Shown piece after piece: positions 26,668-35,098 of a stretch of 64,000 bases of DNA (its first letter is position 1; each line of letters opens with the position of its first letter). Where the stretch lies: the IMG/VR virus record IMGVR_UViG_3300032006_002011, positions 1 to 64,000 of that record. One strand, written 5' to 3'. Origin of the DNA: a virus. The notes under the pieces are model-generated. The model had not been told where the DNA came from, ran no database searches, and worked only from the letters and a program-made list of their open reading frames with translations. Position numbers and translations under genes: made by a program.

Positions 26668-28628
26668 TACACAACCCTCCCCACAATATCTCTTCCTGGA
26701 AACTTCAATTCAAAAATTGAAGGGTCCATTGAAGGATAAAGAATCTTATTGATTGTTGCTCCGTTGATGTCATATTCGTTTTCAGAATAATCTCCATCTT
26801 TAACAGTTAAGTTCTTAATATCAAGACGAGAAATTGACTTAACTCCAGCAACCTTAGAAAGTTCAAGTTCTAAATTTCCCAATTCAACTGGTTGTGATAT
26901 TTGCCACTTGTCTATGTTGAAAAAGTTCCTTACGGAATCAATAGCAGAATATAGAACTTCCTTCTTGTTATAGTTATGAAATACTGAAATCTCAAACTCC
27001 ACTCCAATGTTTATTATGAATGCACTCGTTATATTCAGGCCGTCTGTTACGAGTCTATACTGAGATAAGTATGTGCTCAAATTCTCCAGTACCAACTTGT
27101 TTGGGTTTACCAACTTCTTCTCTGCATTATAACTCAATATATATAAATTTACTGCGAACGGATTGTTAATCTCCCCATAAACCGTATTCATCCCGTTTGG
27201 AATCACCTCGTCATCCAACTCACCCGTGGACTTTAGTATATCCAACTGAGACTTAGTGTCTAAAATGCCATCCTTGGTAACAAATGCCTTGGCAACACTC
27301 CCAAACCTAGTTGGCATTGAATATGATCGTATCACATAATCATCTCTCGTTACTGCTCGATTTTGTGAAGAAAAACTGGCAAGGCCTTTTATTCGTATTT
27401 CATCAATACTTTCCTCGTCACGACCCCCAAGTGCAGGTTCTGGATTATTGACCGTAACACTGCCCTTAATAGTTTCTAAGATATTTTGTTCAGTCGTACT
27501 TAAATATTGATCAGTATCATTAAACTCAATGGTGCTTATGTTATTTAAAGTATTGGACTTAACATTTGAACTTAACCCACCACCCGCATAATAATTAACG
27601 GTTAGTGTGGTGTTTGATGGGGATTCTCCATACGAGTCTGTCTTTAAAAAATTTGCAGGATCATAAGGCACATCAAAATTTTTATTTGAGCCAACTGCAC
27701 GTCCTATGCTATCAAGTGAAGGTATTATGAGTTCTTCGTCTAACCTATCTGTTCCTTGGCCAAATTCCAATGTAGTTGTATTGTCGGAATTCACCAAAGT
27801 CGTAAATCTCTTTGATGTCTTCAGATACCTCATAATGTATGGTACCAGATTTGCATATTTCGATGTATGTGGGCTAAACTTATCAGAGTTTGGTTCTTCC
27901 ACCAAAACCGTATCTTGTGATAAGTATGGAACTTCATGCCACTTGTTTCCCATTGAATCCGTGACCGACTCGATTTCCAAAACATTGGAATCTGGAATCT
28001 CTATTTCAAAAAACTCCTCGGGTTCACCGACCACCACATTTAGTGTCTTAGCTTCACCGGCCGAGGCTTTAATTTTCTTCCTTAACAGATAAAATGTAGG
28101 TTGGCCGTTGGCATCGCGTTGGAACACATTAATATCGGTTGGATTCCGAGGGTCTGTTTCAGAAAAATTAACACTATCAACTGTTCGGAATACTACACTT
28201 GTATCACTTGCCGCCAATATTTCCATACCCGGTCTAATATTAAGTGCAAACTTCATATCAGGAACATTTCTGCCATCTTCACCCACCTTCGATGGAACTA
28301 GTTGCATAATATCCAAGTCGGTGGTGGCGGCCGTTGATGGTCTTGGTTTATACCCAAGATAGTTCGCAAGCGTTACAACGTTGTTTCGTTCCGATGCATA
28401 TTGTATAAAGCCTTCCTTGAACTGATAGTCAATATAATATGAAAGTACATCACCGACATAACTTGCCAATTCAATAAACATCATACCCGTTGAGTTCTCA
28501 CTAAAATCCTTATACGTACCTGGGTAGTAGGATTTTACATACTCAACCAAATTGCGTTTAAAACTATTAAAGTCCTTGCTTAAATAGTTTATGTCTTTTC
28601 CCGAAGTTAATTGTGAATAGTCATCCAT
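26667..28628 (-). CDS. Baseplate wedge protein, T4 gp6-like (baseplate J family)
   Basis: 653 residues. The N-terminal block is diagnostic: DINYLSKDFNSFKRNLVEY, YYPGTYKDFSENSTGMMFIE, LASYVGDVLSYYIDYQ and VVTLANYLGYKPRPS. It matches gp6-type wedge subunits, two copies of which form the ring that clamps each wedge and drives the sheath-contraction switch. The Baseplate-J core lies in the middle (GGRDEESIDEIRIKGLA, then NRAVTRDDYVIR and SYSMP). It is encoded 3 bases after the gp25-like gene, as expected for a T4-type baseplate operon. High confidence. Confidence 0.92.
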   Translation of the reverse strand: MDDYSQLTSGKDINYLSKDFNSFKRNLVEYVKSYYPGTYKDFSENSTGMMFIELASYVGDVLSYYIDYQFKEGFIQYASERNNVVTLANYLGYKPRPSTAATTDLDIMQLVPSKVGEDGRNVPDMKFALNIRPGMEILAASDTSVVFRTVDSVNFSETDPRNPTDINVFQRDANGQPTFYLLRKKIKASAGEAKTLNVVVGEPEEFFEIEIPDSNVLEIESVTDSMGNKWHEVPYLSQDTVLVEEPNSDKFSPHTSKYANLVPYIMRYLKTSKRFTTLVNSDNTTTLEFGQGTDRLDEELIIPSLDSIGRAVGSNKNFDVPYDPANFLKTDSYGESPSNTTLTVNYYAGGGLSSNVKSNTLNNISTIEFNDTDQYLSTTEQNILETIKGSVTVNNPEPALGGRDEESIDEIRIKGLASFSSQNRAVTRDDYVIRSYSMPTRFGSVAKAFVTKDGILDTKSQLDILKSTGELDDEVIPNGMNTVYGEINNPFAVNLYILSYNAEKKLVNPNKLVLENLSTYLSQYRLVTDGLNITSAFIINIGVEFEISVFHNYNKKEVLYSAIDSVRNFFNIDKWQISQPVELGNLELELSKVAGVKSISRLDIKNLTVKDGDYSENEYDINGATINKILYPSMDPSIFELKFPGRDIVGRVV

Positions 28629-28631
28629 GTG

Positions 28632-29027
28632 TTATACCTCCACCTTTATTTCAATTTCTTGTTCCGACTCTGGTATGTTGTTTACACTAAATGTAATGTT
28701 TAGGGTGGCCACATAAGGATTATTTTCCAGGTCGCGAGTAGTGACTACACCCAATATGTCTACTTCAGACATCCATGTTTCAGCTGCATCTTTTACCGCA
28801 TCTTCAAATAACTCGTCCACATAATCGGGGGTGTTGGGGTTGAACAACAACGCACGTAGGTCACTTCCGTAGGTCGGCATCATTGGTCTTTCACCCTTTG
28901 CAGTCATAAGCAAAAATGCAAGATTTGTTCTTGCACGTTCCAGCATAGAGTAAGTTTGGGCAAAGAACCCATCTCCTTCTCCTCTTGAATATGGTATTGT
29001 AATACCTACTGGAACTTCATTTGCCAA
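28632..29027 (-). CDS. Baseplate wedge protein, T4 gp25-like
   Basis: 131 residues, the usual length of gp25/W-type proteins. The stretch RTNLAFLLMTAKGERPMMP, followed by YGSDLRALLFNP, carries the conserved gp25 core (sheath-initiator EPR-type motif, here GERPM.P.YG.dLr). The C-terminal beta strands end with NIPESEQEIEIKVEV. The protein nucleates sheath assembly and links gp6 to the hub. It is adjacent to the gp6-like gene and a 144-residue protein in the same operon. Confidence 0.92.
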   Translation of the reverse strand: MANEVPVGITIPYSRGEGDGFFAQTYSMLERARTNLAFLLMTAKGERPMMPTYGSDLRALLFNPNTPDYVDELFEDAVKDAAETWMSEVDILGVVTTRDLENNPYVATLNITFSVNNIPESEQEIEIKVEV

Positions 29028-29029
29028 AA

Positions 29030-29464
29030 TTAACTACCTCCTTTTTTCTTGTCCACCAAATTAAGCAACTCGGAATAATCACGTGTTAGTGCATTGGAAA
29101 CATGATCTGGTAACGCATCTACATCAACCTCCTGACCCTGAAAGTCTGTAACTTGTTCTGTTGGTTGCTCCACACCACTTACCATAGAACCTTCTTGTGG
29201 CACTCCACCCACGGTTGCGTTTAGTGCTTCGTTCAAAGCTGCATTTCGTGTAAACTGAACCGTTGGTGTTTTCTTTGGTGTTCTTACCATTTTCTTGGGG
29301 GAATCCTCTAAAACTTTTTTAGTTAGTTCCACGGGATCCGCCGTCTGCGTTTTCACAGACTTAAGACATTTATTTACACTTTCTGTAACCAATTTGGGTA
29401 AATAATCCTTTAGTTCTGCTCTGACCGCAATCCTAATTACTTCTATTAACTCACTTTTTTTCAT
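29030..29464 (-). CDS. Small charged protein between hub and gp25 genes
   Basis: 144 residues, not recognised as a known family. The N-terminal 40 residues are helical (SELIEVIRIAVRAELKDYLP, then VTESVNKCLKS). The middle is basic (KKMVRTPKKTPTVQFTRN) and the tail carries DYSELLNLVDKKKGGS. A gene of this size and composition recurs at this place in T4-like marine phages, in my general knowledge. A role as a hub assembly factor or a small baseplate subunit is inferred from position only. Confidence 0.6.
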   Translation of the reverse strand: MKKSELIEVIRIAVRAELKDYLPKLVTESVNKCLKSVKTQTADPVELTKKVLEDSPKKMVRTPKKTPTVQFTRNAALNEALNATVGGVPQEGSMVSGVEQPTEQVTDFQGQEVDVDALPDHVSNALTRDYSELLNLVDKKKGGS

Positions 29465-29479
29465 TGTTTAATAACCTTT

Positions 29480-32400
29480 CTAACCAGCTATAAATACTCT
29501 GGTACTTAATAATGTTGGCAATCTTGCCCGTAAACCTGCTAATTGTCCTTGTTGAGCGGGACTTGAGGTGGTAATATATGGGTCGTGGTGAACATGGCCA
29601 CTCAACCAACCACACAAACTGCCTAACCATGCAGTTGCTACATCTCCTTTCAAAACGGGATGCCTTCTTGTTATATATTCTCCGAGGTGAATTGTGGGTG
29701 ATACCACAGATGTATGTGTAGCCGTTACAGTTACAAGTCTCTTTACGCAATTTAAAGTCATTTCATCATCGGTGGTCATACCAAACTTGCCCTTTCCATA
29801 AAACGCAAGTTCTTTGGTTTTTGCTGATACGATAATTCTCTCAGAATTCAATATTATCTGATTTCCGTCAAGTTGGGGAAGTTGCTTTCCGAACATAATA
29901 TTGCCACCGTCTTGTTCTTCCTCAACTTTTTTTTCAACCGCATCCATTTTTTTATTGAACTCATTATCCTTTTTCTTCTTTGCCTCATTGATATCATCAT
30001 TAACCTGTTTTGTATCTTTCAAAGAATTCAAATCTTCTGGGTGGAGAAGTGAGACTGCATTCATGTCCGCATTTTCCAAATGAGTCCCAACCAAATCACC
30101 TTTTGAAATTTCCTCTCCGTTATGGAAATTCTTTACAGTGTCAGGATTTTGAGGAACTTGCCCCGAGTCGGTTGTCGTGGTTGCGGGAGGAGTTGGGGAT
30201 GGACTTGCAAGTTCAGTAGATGGTGTTGGTGTTGGAGATGCGGGTGACGATGGTGTGGTTGTGGACGAGGGTGCAGATGAAGATTGGTCTGAGTCGGTTA
30301 ATGTTGAGGTTGTTGTGACAGCTGTGGTGGAAGTTGTTGACGCCGTTCCCGTATATTGAATTCCCCCTGTATTTGTCGTATCATAGGATATTGTTCCCAT
30401 GTTTGGTGTTACGGGTGTGTCTAATGATTCTGCGGTTGGTGTGGGTGGGGTTTCTCTGTATAAACCCGAGATGGGATCAAACGACATGGTTGCAACCTGA
30501 GAAGAGCCTTTATTCAAAGACAACGAAGTTTGTCCGAACATTCCAGCAGCTGCTTTCAGAGCCGAACCATCTCCTATTAAAGATTTATACTGCATATCAA
30601 AGTCTGGGTTACCTCTTGCATAAGCATCGTAATTGCCATCTTGCATCAGTTTATTTCCGGCAAACATAGTTAGTTCTTTTGGATTAAGTGCCTTGGTTGC
30701 TTCACTTTTAAAAGTATCCGCAAGACTTGAACCATACTCAATTTGATTTACCCAGTCACACAAATCAAACAACAAATTATTCAAATCAAACCCAAGAAGT
30801 GAACCGATGTTGAATTTAAGATCACGGAGTCTTGCGAAAATCGCCGCAAGGATGGCAAGCAATTCCAAGTTTATTCCAATTGACAACAACCACCCGAGTT
30901 CGTCCTCGGTTCTTGAACCGTGCTTCTTATCCTTTAGACCTGCACAAATAGAACGGAGTCCAAAAGATGCCAACTTAAAAACCTTAAACATTGGACTATC
31001 ACTTGGTGTCATTCCCATCGCAGATGCTCCTGGTATATCGATGCCAAGAGAATTTGCAGCGGAAATTGCAGGACCCGACTTTGATGACATCAGTGAGTCC
31101 TTTCCAGCCTTGGTACCCGATTTAATAGAACTAACTATACCCGTTTCAAATGTAGGGTTTAATGTAAATGCACCGCGGCCTACGTCGGCCATGAACTCTG
31201 CTTTGGGTGACTTAGTTCCAACCGAAGCAGCGATTCCCATACTTGACGAACCACCACTCGCAGAATTGGCCTTCAGGGCATCTGACGATGGGCCCGTGTC
31301 TATGTATTTAGCGGCCCGGTTGGCCGACATACCATCGAATCGTTTACCAACTGCTTGACCATTGTCAGAACCAAGGGCTGCACTGAAACTTGATGTCATT
31401 GACCCACCCAAATCGGAGTTCGCTGCAAACTTGGCAGCTGCTATCTGCGGTCCGTATGCTGTTTCTGCGTATGTCTTTCCCGCCTTTACCGCAAGATCAC
31501 CCGTAACTTTTGCAGTATCAAGTGCAGGTTCTGCAATGTCCTTAATGCCCTTTGACCCCACATCAGACTTAGCAAGATTTGAAAGACCATCCAATCCACC
31601 TTTTTTCTTTTTCTTCGGTTTTGGTTTGGGTCCTACTAATGTATGCTTAAACTTTGAAATTGTTTTTCCAGACGTAATATGAATAGACGAACCATCTTTG
31701 TTTATGTCTTCAAGAATAGTGTGTTGAAATATTTTTTCATTGTCTTTGTCTTTTGTGTCGGGTCCTGGAATTTTTAGAGGGCGTTGGCGATTTCTAATTA
31801 ATATCATGGGGTTTCCACGATTAGCATCGTAGTTTTCTCCATGCCCTTCCGCAGTTCCTATATCAAATTTAGGGTTGTCCTCATAACAACCAAACCTAAC
31901 ACTTGAACCAAACCTACTCTCCAATACAGTATCTCCCTCAAAGTGTTTGAGGGGGCGTATCCAGGAGTTGGCCTTGAAATATCGTCCCAAATAACTTGCA
32001 ATTGAATTACACTCTTTGCTAATATTTGACTTATTCTTAGCATTTTTTAACGCAGGACTTTTTAACTTAGTAATAGGAGTTGATCCTGAAAACTTGGGCT
32101 CCCACCTATAATCCCCTGAATGATTTATAAAATTTCGTGAATTGATTTTTCTATGATAATACCAACCATCTAGATATTTTACAACCACCACCATTTCATT
32201 GACAAGTGGCCATTCCTTGTAGGTACTATCCATAGGAATCATCCAAGTAAGTTCTGACCAAGGGGTTTGGGCCTGACTATGTATTGGTCTTGCTTTTATT
32301 CTACCTATAAACGAGTAATCTGGTTTAGTGGAGTCATTCCACCCTTCTGGCCATTCCGTCTCTACTATTTTCGGTTCTTTCCCACCTTCTTTGAAAATGG

Positions 32401-32560
32401 GGTGGTTTTCATCTTGTATGACATCCAAAACAACGGCCGCCTCAAGCTCATAAAACATAACCGTGTCGGGGGTTTCTAATTTTAACCCACGCAAGGTGGC
32501 CAACGCGTTAGTTGACAATTCCTTTTTTACGGACTTTTTAGTATAAGTGCTATATGCCAT
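29480..32560 (-). CDS. Baseplate hub/central spike protein with OB-fold (gp5-like)
   Basis: 1026 residues. Residues ~50-290 resemble the gp5-type OB domain that starts the tail spike (VETEWPEGWNDSTKPDYSFI, GRIKARP, WPLVNEMVVVVKYLDGWYYH, NPMILIRNRQRP). A long Ala/Ser/Gly-rich helical region with one hydrophobic segment (LELLAILAAIFARLRDLKFN) occupies ~300-660. A Ser/Thr/Pro linker (~720-800) leads to a beta-helix-like C-terminus (GNQIILNSERIIVSAKTKE, LAFYGKGKFG, VVSPTIHLGEY) like the needle of gp5/VgrG. No lysozyme domain is recognisable. Ends overlap the next gene's start by 11 bases. Confidence 0.75.
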   Translation of the reverse strand: MAYSTYTKKSVKKELSTNALATLRGLKLETPDTVMFYELEAAVVLDVIQDENHPIFKEGGKEPKIVETEWPEGWNDSTKPDYSFIGRIKARPIHSQAQTPWSELTWMIPMDSTYKEWPLVNEMVVVVKYLDGWYYHRKINSRNFINHSGDYRWEPKFSGSTPITKLKSPALKNAKNKSNISKECNSIASYLGRYFKANSWIRPLKHFEGDTVLESRFGSSVRFGCYEDNPKFDIGTAEGHGENYDANRGNPMILIRNRQRPLKIPGPDTKDKDNEKIFQHTILEDINKDGSSIHITSGKTISKFKHTLVGPKPKPKKKKKGGLDGLSNLAKSDVGSKGIKDIAEPALDTAKVTGDLAVKAGKTYAETAYGPQIAAAKFAANSDLGGSMTSSFSAALGSDNGQAVGKRFDGMSANRAAKYIDTGPSSDALKANSASGGSSSMGIAASVGTKSPKAEFMADVGRGAFTLNPTFETGIVSSIKSGTKAGKDSLMSSKSGPAISAANSLGIDIPGASAMGMTPSDSPMFKVFKLASFGLRSICAGLKDKKHGSRTEDELGWLLSIGINLELLAILAAIFARLRDLKFNIGSLLGFDLNNLLFDLCDWVNQIEYGSSLADTFKSEATKALNPKELTMFAGNKLMQDGNYDAYARGNPDFDMQYKSLIGDGSALKAAAGMFGQTSLSLNKGSSQVATMSFDPISGLYRETPPTPTAESLDTPVTPNMGTISYDTTNTGGIQYTGTASTTSTTAVTTTSTLTDSDQSSSAPSSTTTPSSPASPTPTPSTELASPSPTPPATTTTDSGQVPQNPDTVKNFHNGEEISKGDLVGTHLENADMNAVSLLHPEDLNSLKDTKQVNDDINEAKKKKDNEFNKKMDAVEKKVEEEQDGGNIMFGKQLPQLDGNQIILNSERIIVSAKTKELAFYGKGKFGMTTDDEMTLNCVKRLVTVTATHTSVVSPTIHLGEYITRRHPVLKGDVATAWLGSLCGWLSGHVHHDPYITTSSPAQQGQLAGLRARLPTLLSTRVFIAG

Positions 32561-32975
32561 CAGAACTCTCGACTTCGTCCGTTTTTTCTTTGAGGGACTT
32601 GAGTTCTTCCGTTATTTTCTGTTCTTCTTCGACCGTTTCCGACAACTCGTCCCTCACAGTATCAAGTAGTGAGGCCTTTTCAGCCTCCGATAACCCACCC
32701 GATGAAAAATCCGACTCTGAAGAAGAACCCGAGTTAATAACTCTCTGCAATACTGCGGATAACTTGATTAGTTGATCATCGTTTTTAACCCCCACATCAA
32801 GATAATCTTTTATCATAGGAGCAACCACAGTTGCCGAGCCCACGTCTTTAACCATCGTGTGCAAATCCTTGATGATTTGATTTATTTGGTCTCTCTTATG
32901 CGAAGAATTGCTATAAATATCACGGGCAAGTGATGAAAAAGTTTTTCCTTCAAATATTTCAGGGTCGGAATCCAT
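32550..32975 (-). CDS. Small helical protein, unknown function
   Basis: 141 residues. Residues 1-75 contain SLARDIYSNSSHKRDQINQI and YLDVGVKNDDQLIKLSAVLQ. The latter pattern, a short loop KNDDQL before a helix, recurs in hypothetical proteins of T4-like marine phages as I remember them. The C-terminal 60 residues form a Ser-rich linker and then an acidic coiled coil (TVEEEQKITEELKSLKEKTD). It precedes the hub gene with 11 bases of overlap, so it could be a hub chaperone. Function not assigned. Confidence 0.55.
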   Translation of the reverse strand: MDSDPEIFEGKTFSSLARDIYSNSSHKRDQINQIIKDLHTMVKDVGSATVVAPMIKDYLDVGVKNDDQLIKLSAVLQRVINSGSSSESDFSSGGLSEAEKASLLDTVRDELSETVEEEQKITEELKSLKEKTDEVESSDGI

Positions 32976-33015
32976 AAAACATAAATATAAATGTATATAT
33001 GTTTTTTACAATAAC

Positions 33016-33882
33016 TCAGTCTAAATCTATCCTACCTTGGTCAATATATTTCCTATGCAAAGCAAATTGTGTTTCCTTCATCTTATTAACGACCTTGGTT
33101 ATATTTTGAGTTTTGCAATCAGTCATTTCACGTATATACAAATACAATGCCTTTTTATTGAAATTTTCAATTGAATCGCAGTTTCTGAATATCTCCACTA
33201 CGGCAGCTGCGATTCTTAATTCTTGTGGTTTCTTAAAAAACTTTTCGAGGTTTTCGTCCCAGTACCCTATCATCAGTTTTATAAATTCACTTAACTCTTT
33301 CTTTTTAATTTCCGACTTTGGACTTACAGTTAATTCTTTTTGTTCATATACAATTTCGTCATCGTCCACACTTGTATGTCGTTTAAACTTCTTATAGTTT
33401 CCGTTATTATATAAAATTAAAAAGTTTTTTGCTATAATACTAAAATACGAAAAGGCCTTTCCGTTTTCTTGTTTATATTTGTGAATATTACTTACCAAAT
33501 TACTAACAGTTTCCCGCTGAACATCTTCATGACTACATTGAAAATAAGAAAACTTAAAAGTATTTAGTATGTTCTCTGCAAGTTTGTCGAACGGATAACT
33601 TATTGACTCGTTATATATTTTATTTCGTTTTATAGTACACTCTGTCGAGTTATACAACACAATTGCATCTTCGGTTTCTTGAGTAAAATATAACTTTTTC
33701 TTTGTCTTGGAACGCCTGCGCCTTCTTTTTTTAGGGGCTGGTTGTTTATCTACCTCGACCTTAACATTAGAAACTTTCTTCTTAGTAGTTGCCTTCTTCT
33801 TGGAAGCTGCTTTAGTAGTTGCAGCCTTCTTAGAAGTTGCTTTAGTAGTTGCCTTCTTCTTGGCAGTTGCCTTTGCTTTCAT
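33016..33882 (-). CDS. Late-transcription sigma factor, T4 gp55-like, with histone-H1-like N-terminal tail
   Basis: 288 residues. From ~65 onward the sequence follows gp55-type late sigma factors: YFTQETEDAIVLYN, KIYNESISYPFDKLAENILN, TFKFSYF.C..EDVQRE, KYKQENGKAFSYFSIIAKNF and LYNNGNYKK. These recruit host RNA polymerase to NATAAATA promoters, several of which occur in this window. Residues 1-62 are instead almost only Lys, Ala and Thr in imperfect AT[KS]KK repeats, ending with PKKRRRRRSK. Such a tail should bind DNA without sequence preference. The start overlaps the upstream membrane-protein stop (ATGA). It is probably transcribed from the sigma70-type promoter at 34161. Confidence 0.85.
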   Translation of the reverse strand: MKAKATAKKKATTKATSKKAATTKAASKKKATTKKKVSNVKVEVDKQPAPKKRRRRRSKTKKKLYFTQETEDAIVLYNSTECTIKRNKIYNESISYPFDKLAENILNTFKFSYFQCSHEDVQRETVSNLVSNIHKYKQENGKAFSYFSIIAKNFLILYNNGNYKKFKRHTSVDDDEIVYEQKELTVSPKSEIKKKELSEFIKLMIGYWDENLEKFFKKPQELRIAAAVVEIFRNCDSIENFNKKALYLYIREMTDCKTQNITKVVNKMKETQFALHRKYIDQGRIDLD

Positions 33883-34154
33883 ATTTCGTCCTCATTAATT
33901 TTACTATCTAAATCCAGTATTATATCTCGTATACCAGAATATACCACACCCACCTCATCATCACTCTCAAATAACTCCTTTGAGTCAATGTCCTTAATAT
34001 CATTACTCAGTTTAGTTACCGAGTCTCTGGTTTCCAGTATCCACTGCTCATATACACCATTTTTAATATATAAATTTCTTATAATATATATTAATAGAGG
34101 TATAATAATTACCCAAGAAACTGCCAACGCAATTATATAATACGTTTCATACAT
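33879..34154 (-). CDS. Small membrane protein upstream of the late sigma factor
   Basis: 91 residues from the ATG at 34154. One N-terminal membrane helix (IIALAVSWVIIIPLLIYIIR) is followed by an acidic cytoplasmic domain with SVTKLSNDIKDIDSKELF and the block ESDDEVGVVYSGIRDIILD. A similar 'FESDDEVG' protein occurs beside late-transcription genes in T4-like cyanophages, in my memory. A GTG at 34160 is in frame, but the promoter at 34161-34189 ends its -10 box 6 bases before the ATG, which favours the ATG on a leaderless message. Translationally coupled to the sigma gene by an ATGA overlap. Confidence 0.7.
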   Translation of the reverse strand: MYETYYIIALAVSWVIIIPLLIYIIRNLYIKNGVYEQWILETRDSVTKLSNDIKDIDSKELFESDDEVGVVYSGIRDIILDLDSKINEDEI

Positions 34155-34160
34155 AGGCAC

Positions 34161-34189
34161 TGTATATTATATATATATTTATTTGTCAA
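34161..34189 (-). promoter_or_regulatory. Sigma70-type promoter of the late-sigma operon
   Basis: TTGACA, a 17-base spacer, then TATACA on the minus strand, ending 6 bases before the ATG at 34154. The -35 is a perfect match. It would let the host sigma factor make the late sigma before any late gene is on. Confidence 0.65.
34176..34183 (-). promoter_or_regulatory. Late-type element AATAAATA within the same promoter region
   Basis: NATAAATA match in the spacer of the sigma70-type promoter, 21 bases before the ATG at 34154. It may allow self-sustained late expression of the sigma operon, or be chance in an A+T-rich stretch. Confidence 0.4.
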
Positions 34190-34198
34190 CAAAATAAA

Positions 34199-35098
34199 TC
34201 ATTTGTTATCTTTTTGTGAATCGTCTTTTTTGTCCGATTCTTTTTCTGTGGGCATATTACCAAGTGTACTTCCTGGTATATATTCCCTATCTCTTTTGTA
34301 TCGTTTTCTTATAATATATTCTTCATATGCTTTCATTGAAGTTTCTTTCCAAGGCACATAATATGGACCTTTATTAAATCCTGCTGGGTCTAATTTATTC
34401 ACCTTAACAAACTCTTCCCACTCATCTTCATTATCATACATAGGAGTTGACATAACATTATCATCTTCTTGTTTTTTTGGAGTCGGGGTCGGGGTCGGGG
34501 TTGGAGTCGGAGTCGGGGTTGGTGTTGGAGTCGGGGTCGGGGTTGGTGTTGGAGTCGGGGTTGGTGTCGGGGTTGGAGTCGGGGTTGGTGTTGGTGTTGG
34601 AGTCGGGGTTGGTGTTGGAGTCGGGGTTGGTGTCGGAGTCGGGGTTGGTGTCGGGGTTGGAGTTGAAAATTCCTCACACGCATCTGGTAATAACAATGTA
34701 TCGTCTGTCCATTCTGTATCTTGATATGGAAACTCAACATCTTCGGCCATTCCCACTAGTTGCCACGGATGGGCATCTTCTCTGCTATGGTCCGTCTTGT
34801 GCCACCCCATTGCCCAAAAGTTGTCAATTGATGTCCAGAAAATCCATCGTTCGTTTTCCATGCCGATATACTCATCGGAGCAGCTGCCTTCACATCGTTT
34901 TACCCACGCAGGTTTTCCCTGCCACAACTCGGAATCAAGGTGATATTCCCCACTATATGCAAACGAGTCTTCGGTTTTTGAAACACATATAACAGAAGAT
35001 GGTTGTGGAGTTGGGGTGGGTGTAAAGTCACTCTCCTCTTGATACCTATCAGCAAAGGGAAGATTGTCTATCCAATTTTTTTTTTCGGGGTGTCTAAT
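34199..35098 (-). CDS. Pro-Thr-rich protein, probably the frameshifted C-terminal half of the upstream coiled-coil membrane protein
   Basis: This frame is open from 35098 but has no ATG, GTG or TTG until a TTG at 34927. The codons before that TTG clearly encode protein: a first TPTPTPQP linker and an EYHLDSELWQ stretch. It overlaps the end of the gene at 35068-36168 in the -1 frame across ten A's (35076-35085), so a -1 slip would fuse the two into about 655 residues. Visible parts: a Trp-rich domain (ENERWIFWTSIDNFWAMGW, with four cysteines around it), about 65 residues of Pro-Thr repeats, and a charged C-terminal segment with EWEEFVKVNKLDPAGFNKG. A sequencing error in the homopolymer would give the same picture. 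Function unknown. Confidence 0.7.
   Translation of the reverse strand: MRHPEKKNWIDNLPFADRYQEESDFTPTPTPQPSSVICVSKTEDSFAYSGEYHLDSELWQGKPAWVKRCEGSCSDEYIGMENERWIFWTSIDNFWAMGWHKTDHSREDAHPWQLVGMAEDVEFPYQDTEWTDDTLLLPDACEEFSTPTPTPTPTPTPTPTPTPTPTPTPTPTPTPTPTPTPTPTPTPTPTPTPTPTPTPTPTPTPTPKKQEDDNVMSTPMYDNEDEWEEFVKVNKLDPAGFNKGPYYVPWKETSMKAYEEYIIRKRYKRDREYIPGSTLGNMPTEKESDKKDDSQKDNK
34479..34664 (-). repeat. Long Pro-Thr coding repeat (6-base units)
   Basis: About 31 six-base units, mainly ACTCCA, ACCCCG and ACACCA on the minus strand, encode a Thr-Pro chain of about 62 residues without interruption. The DNA is C-rich on the coding strand and prone to slippage, so copy number may vary between phages. Confidence 0.95.

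Noticed and set aside
34161-34200. A tRNA or small RNA in the 39-base gap before the late-sigma operon
   Set aside because: The gap is A+T-rich promoter sequence with no stem that could fold as a tRNA. I found no tRNA-like sequence in any other gap either.
34477-34992. A plus-strand frame of 171 residues rich in Glu-Ser-Gly-Leu over the Pro-Thr repeat
   Set aside because: It is the complement of the simple 6-base repeat, which leaves all frames open. The minus strand frame has flanking domain sequence and fits the operon.
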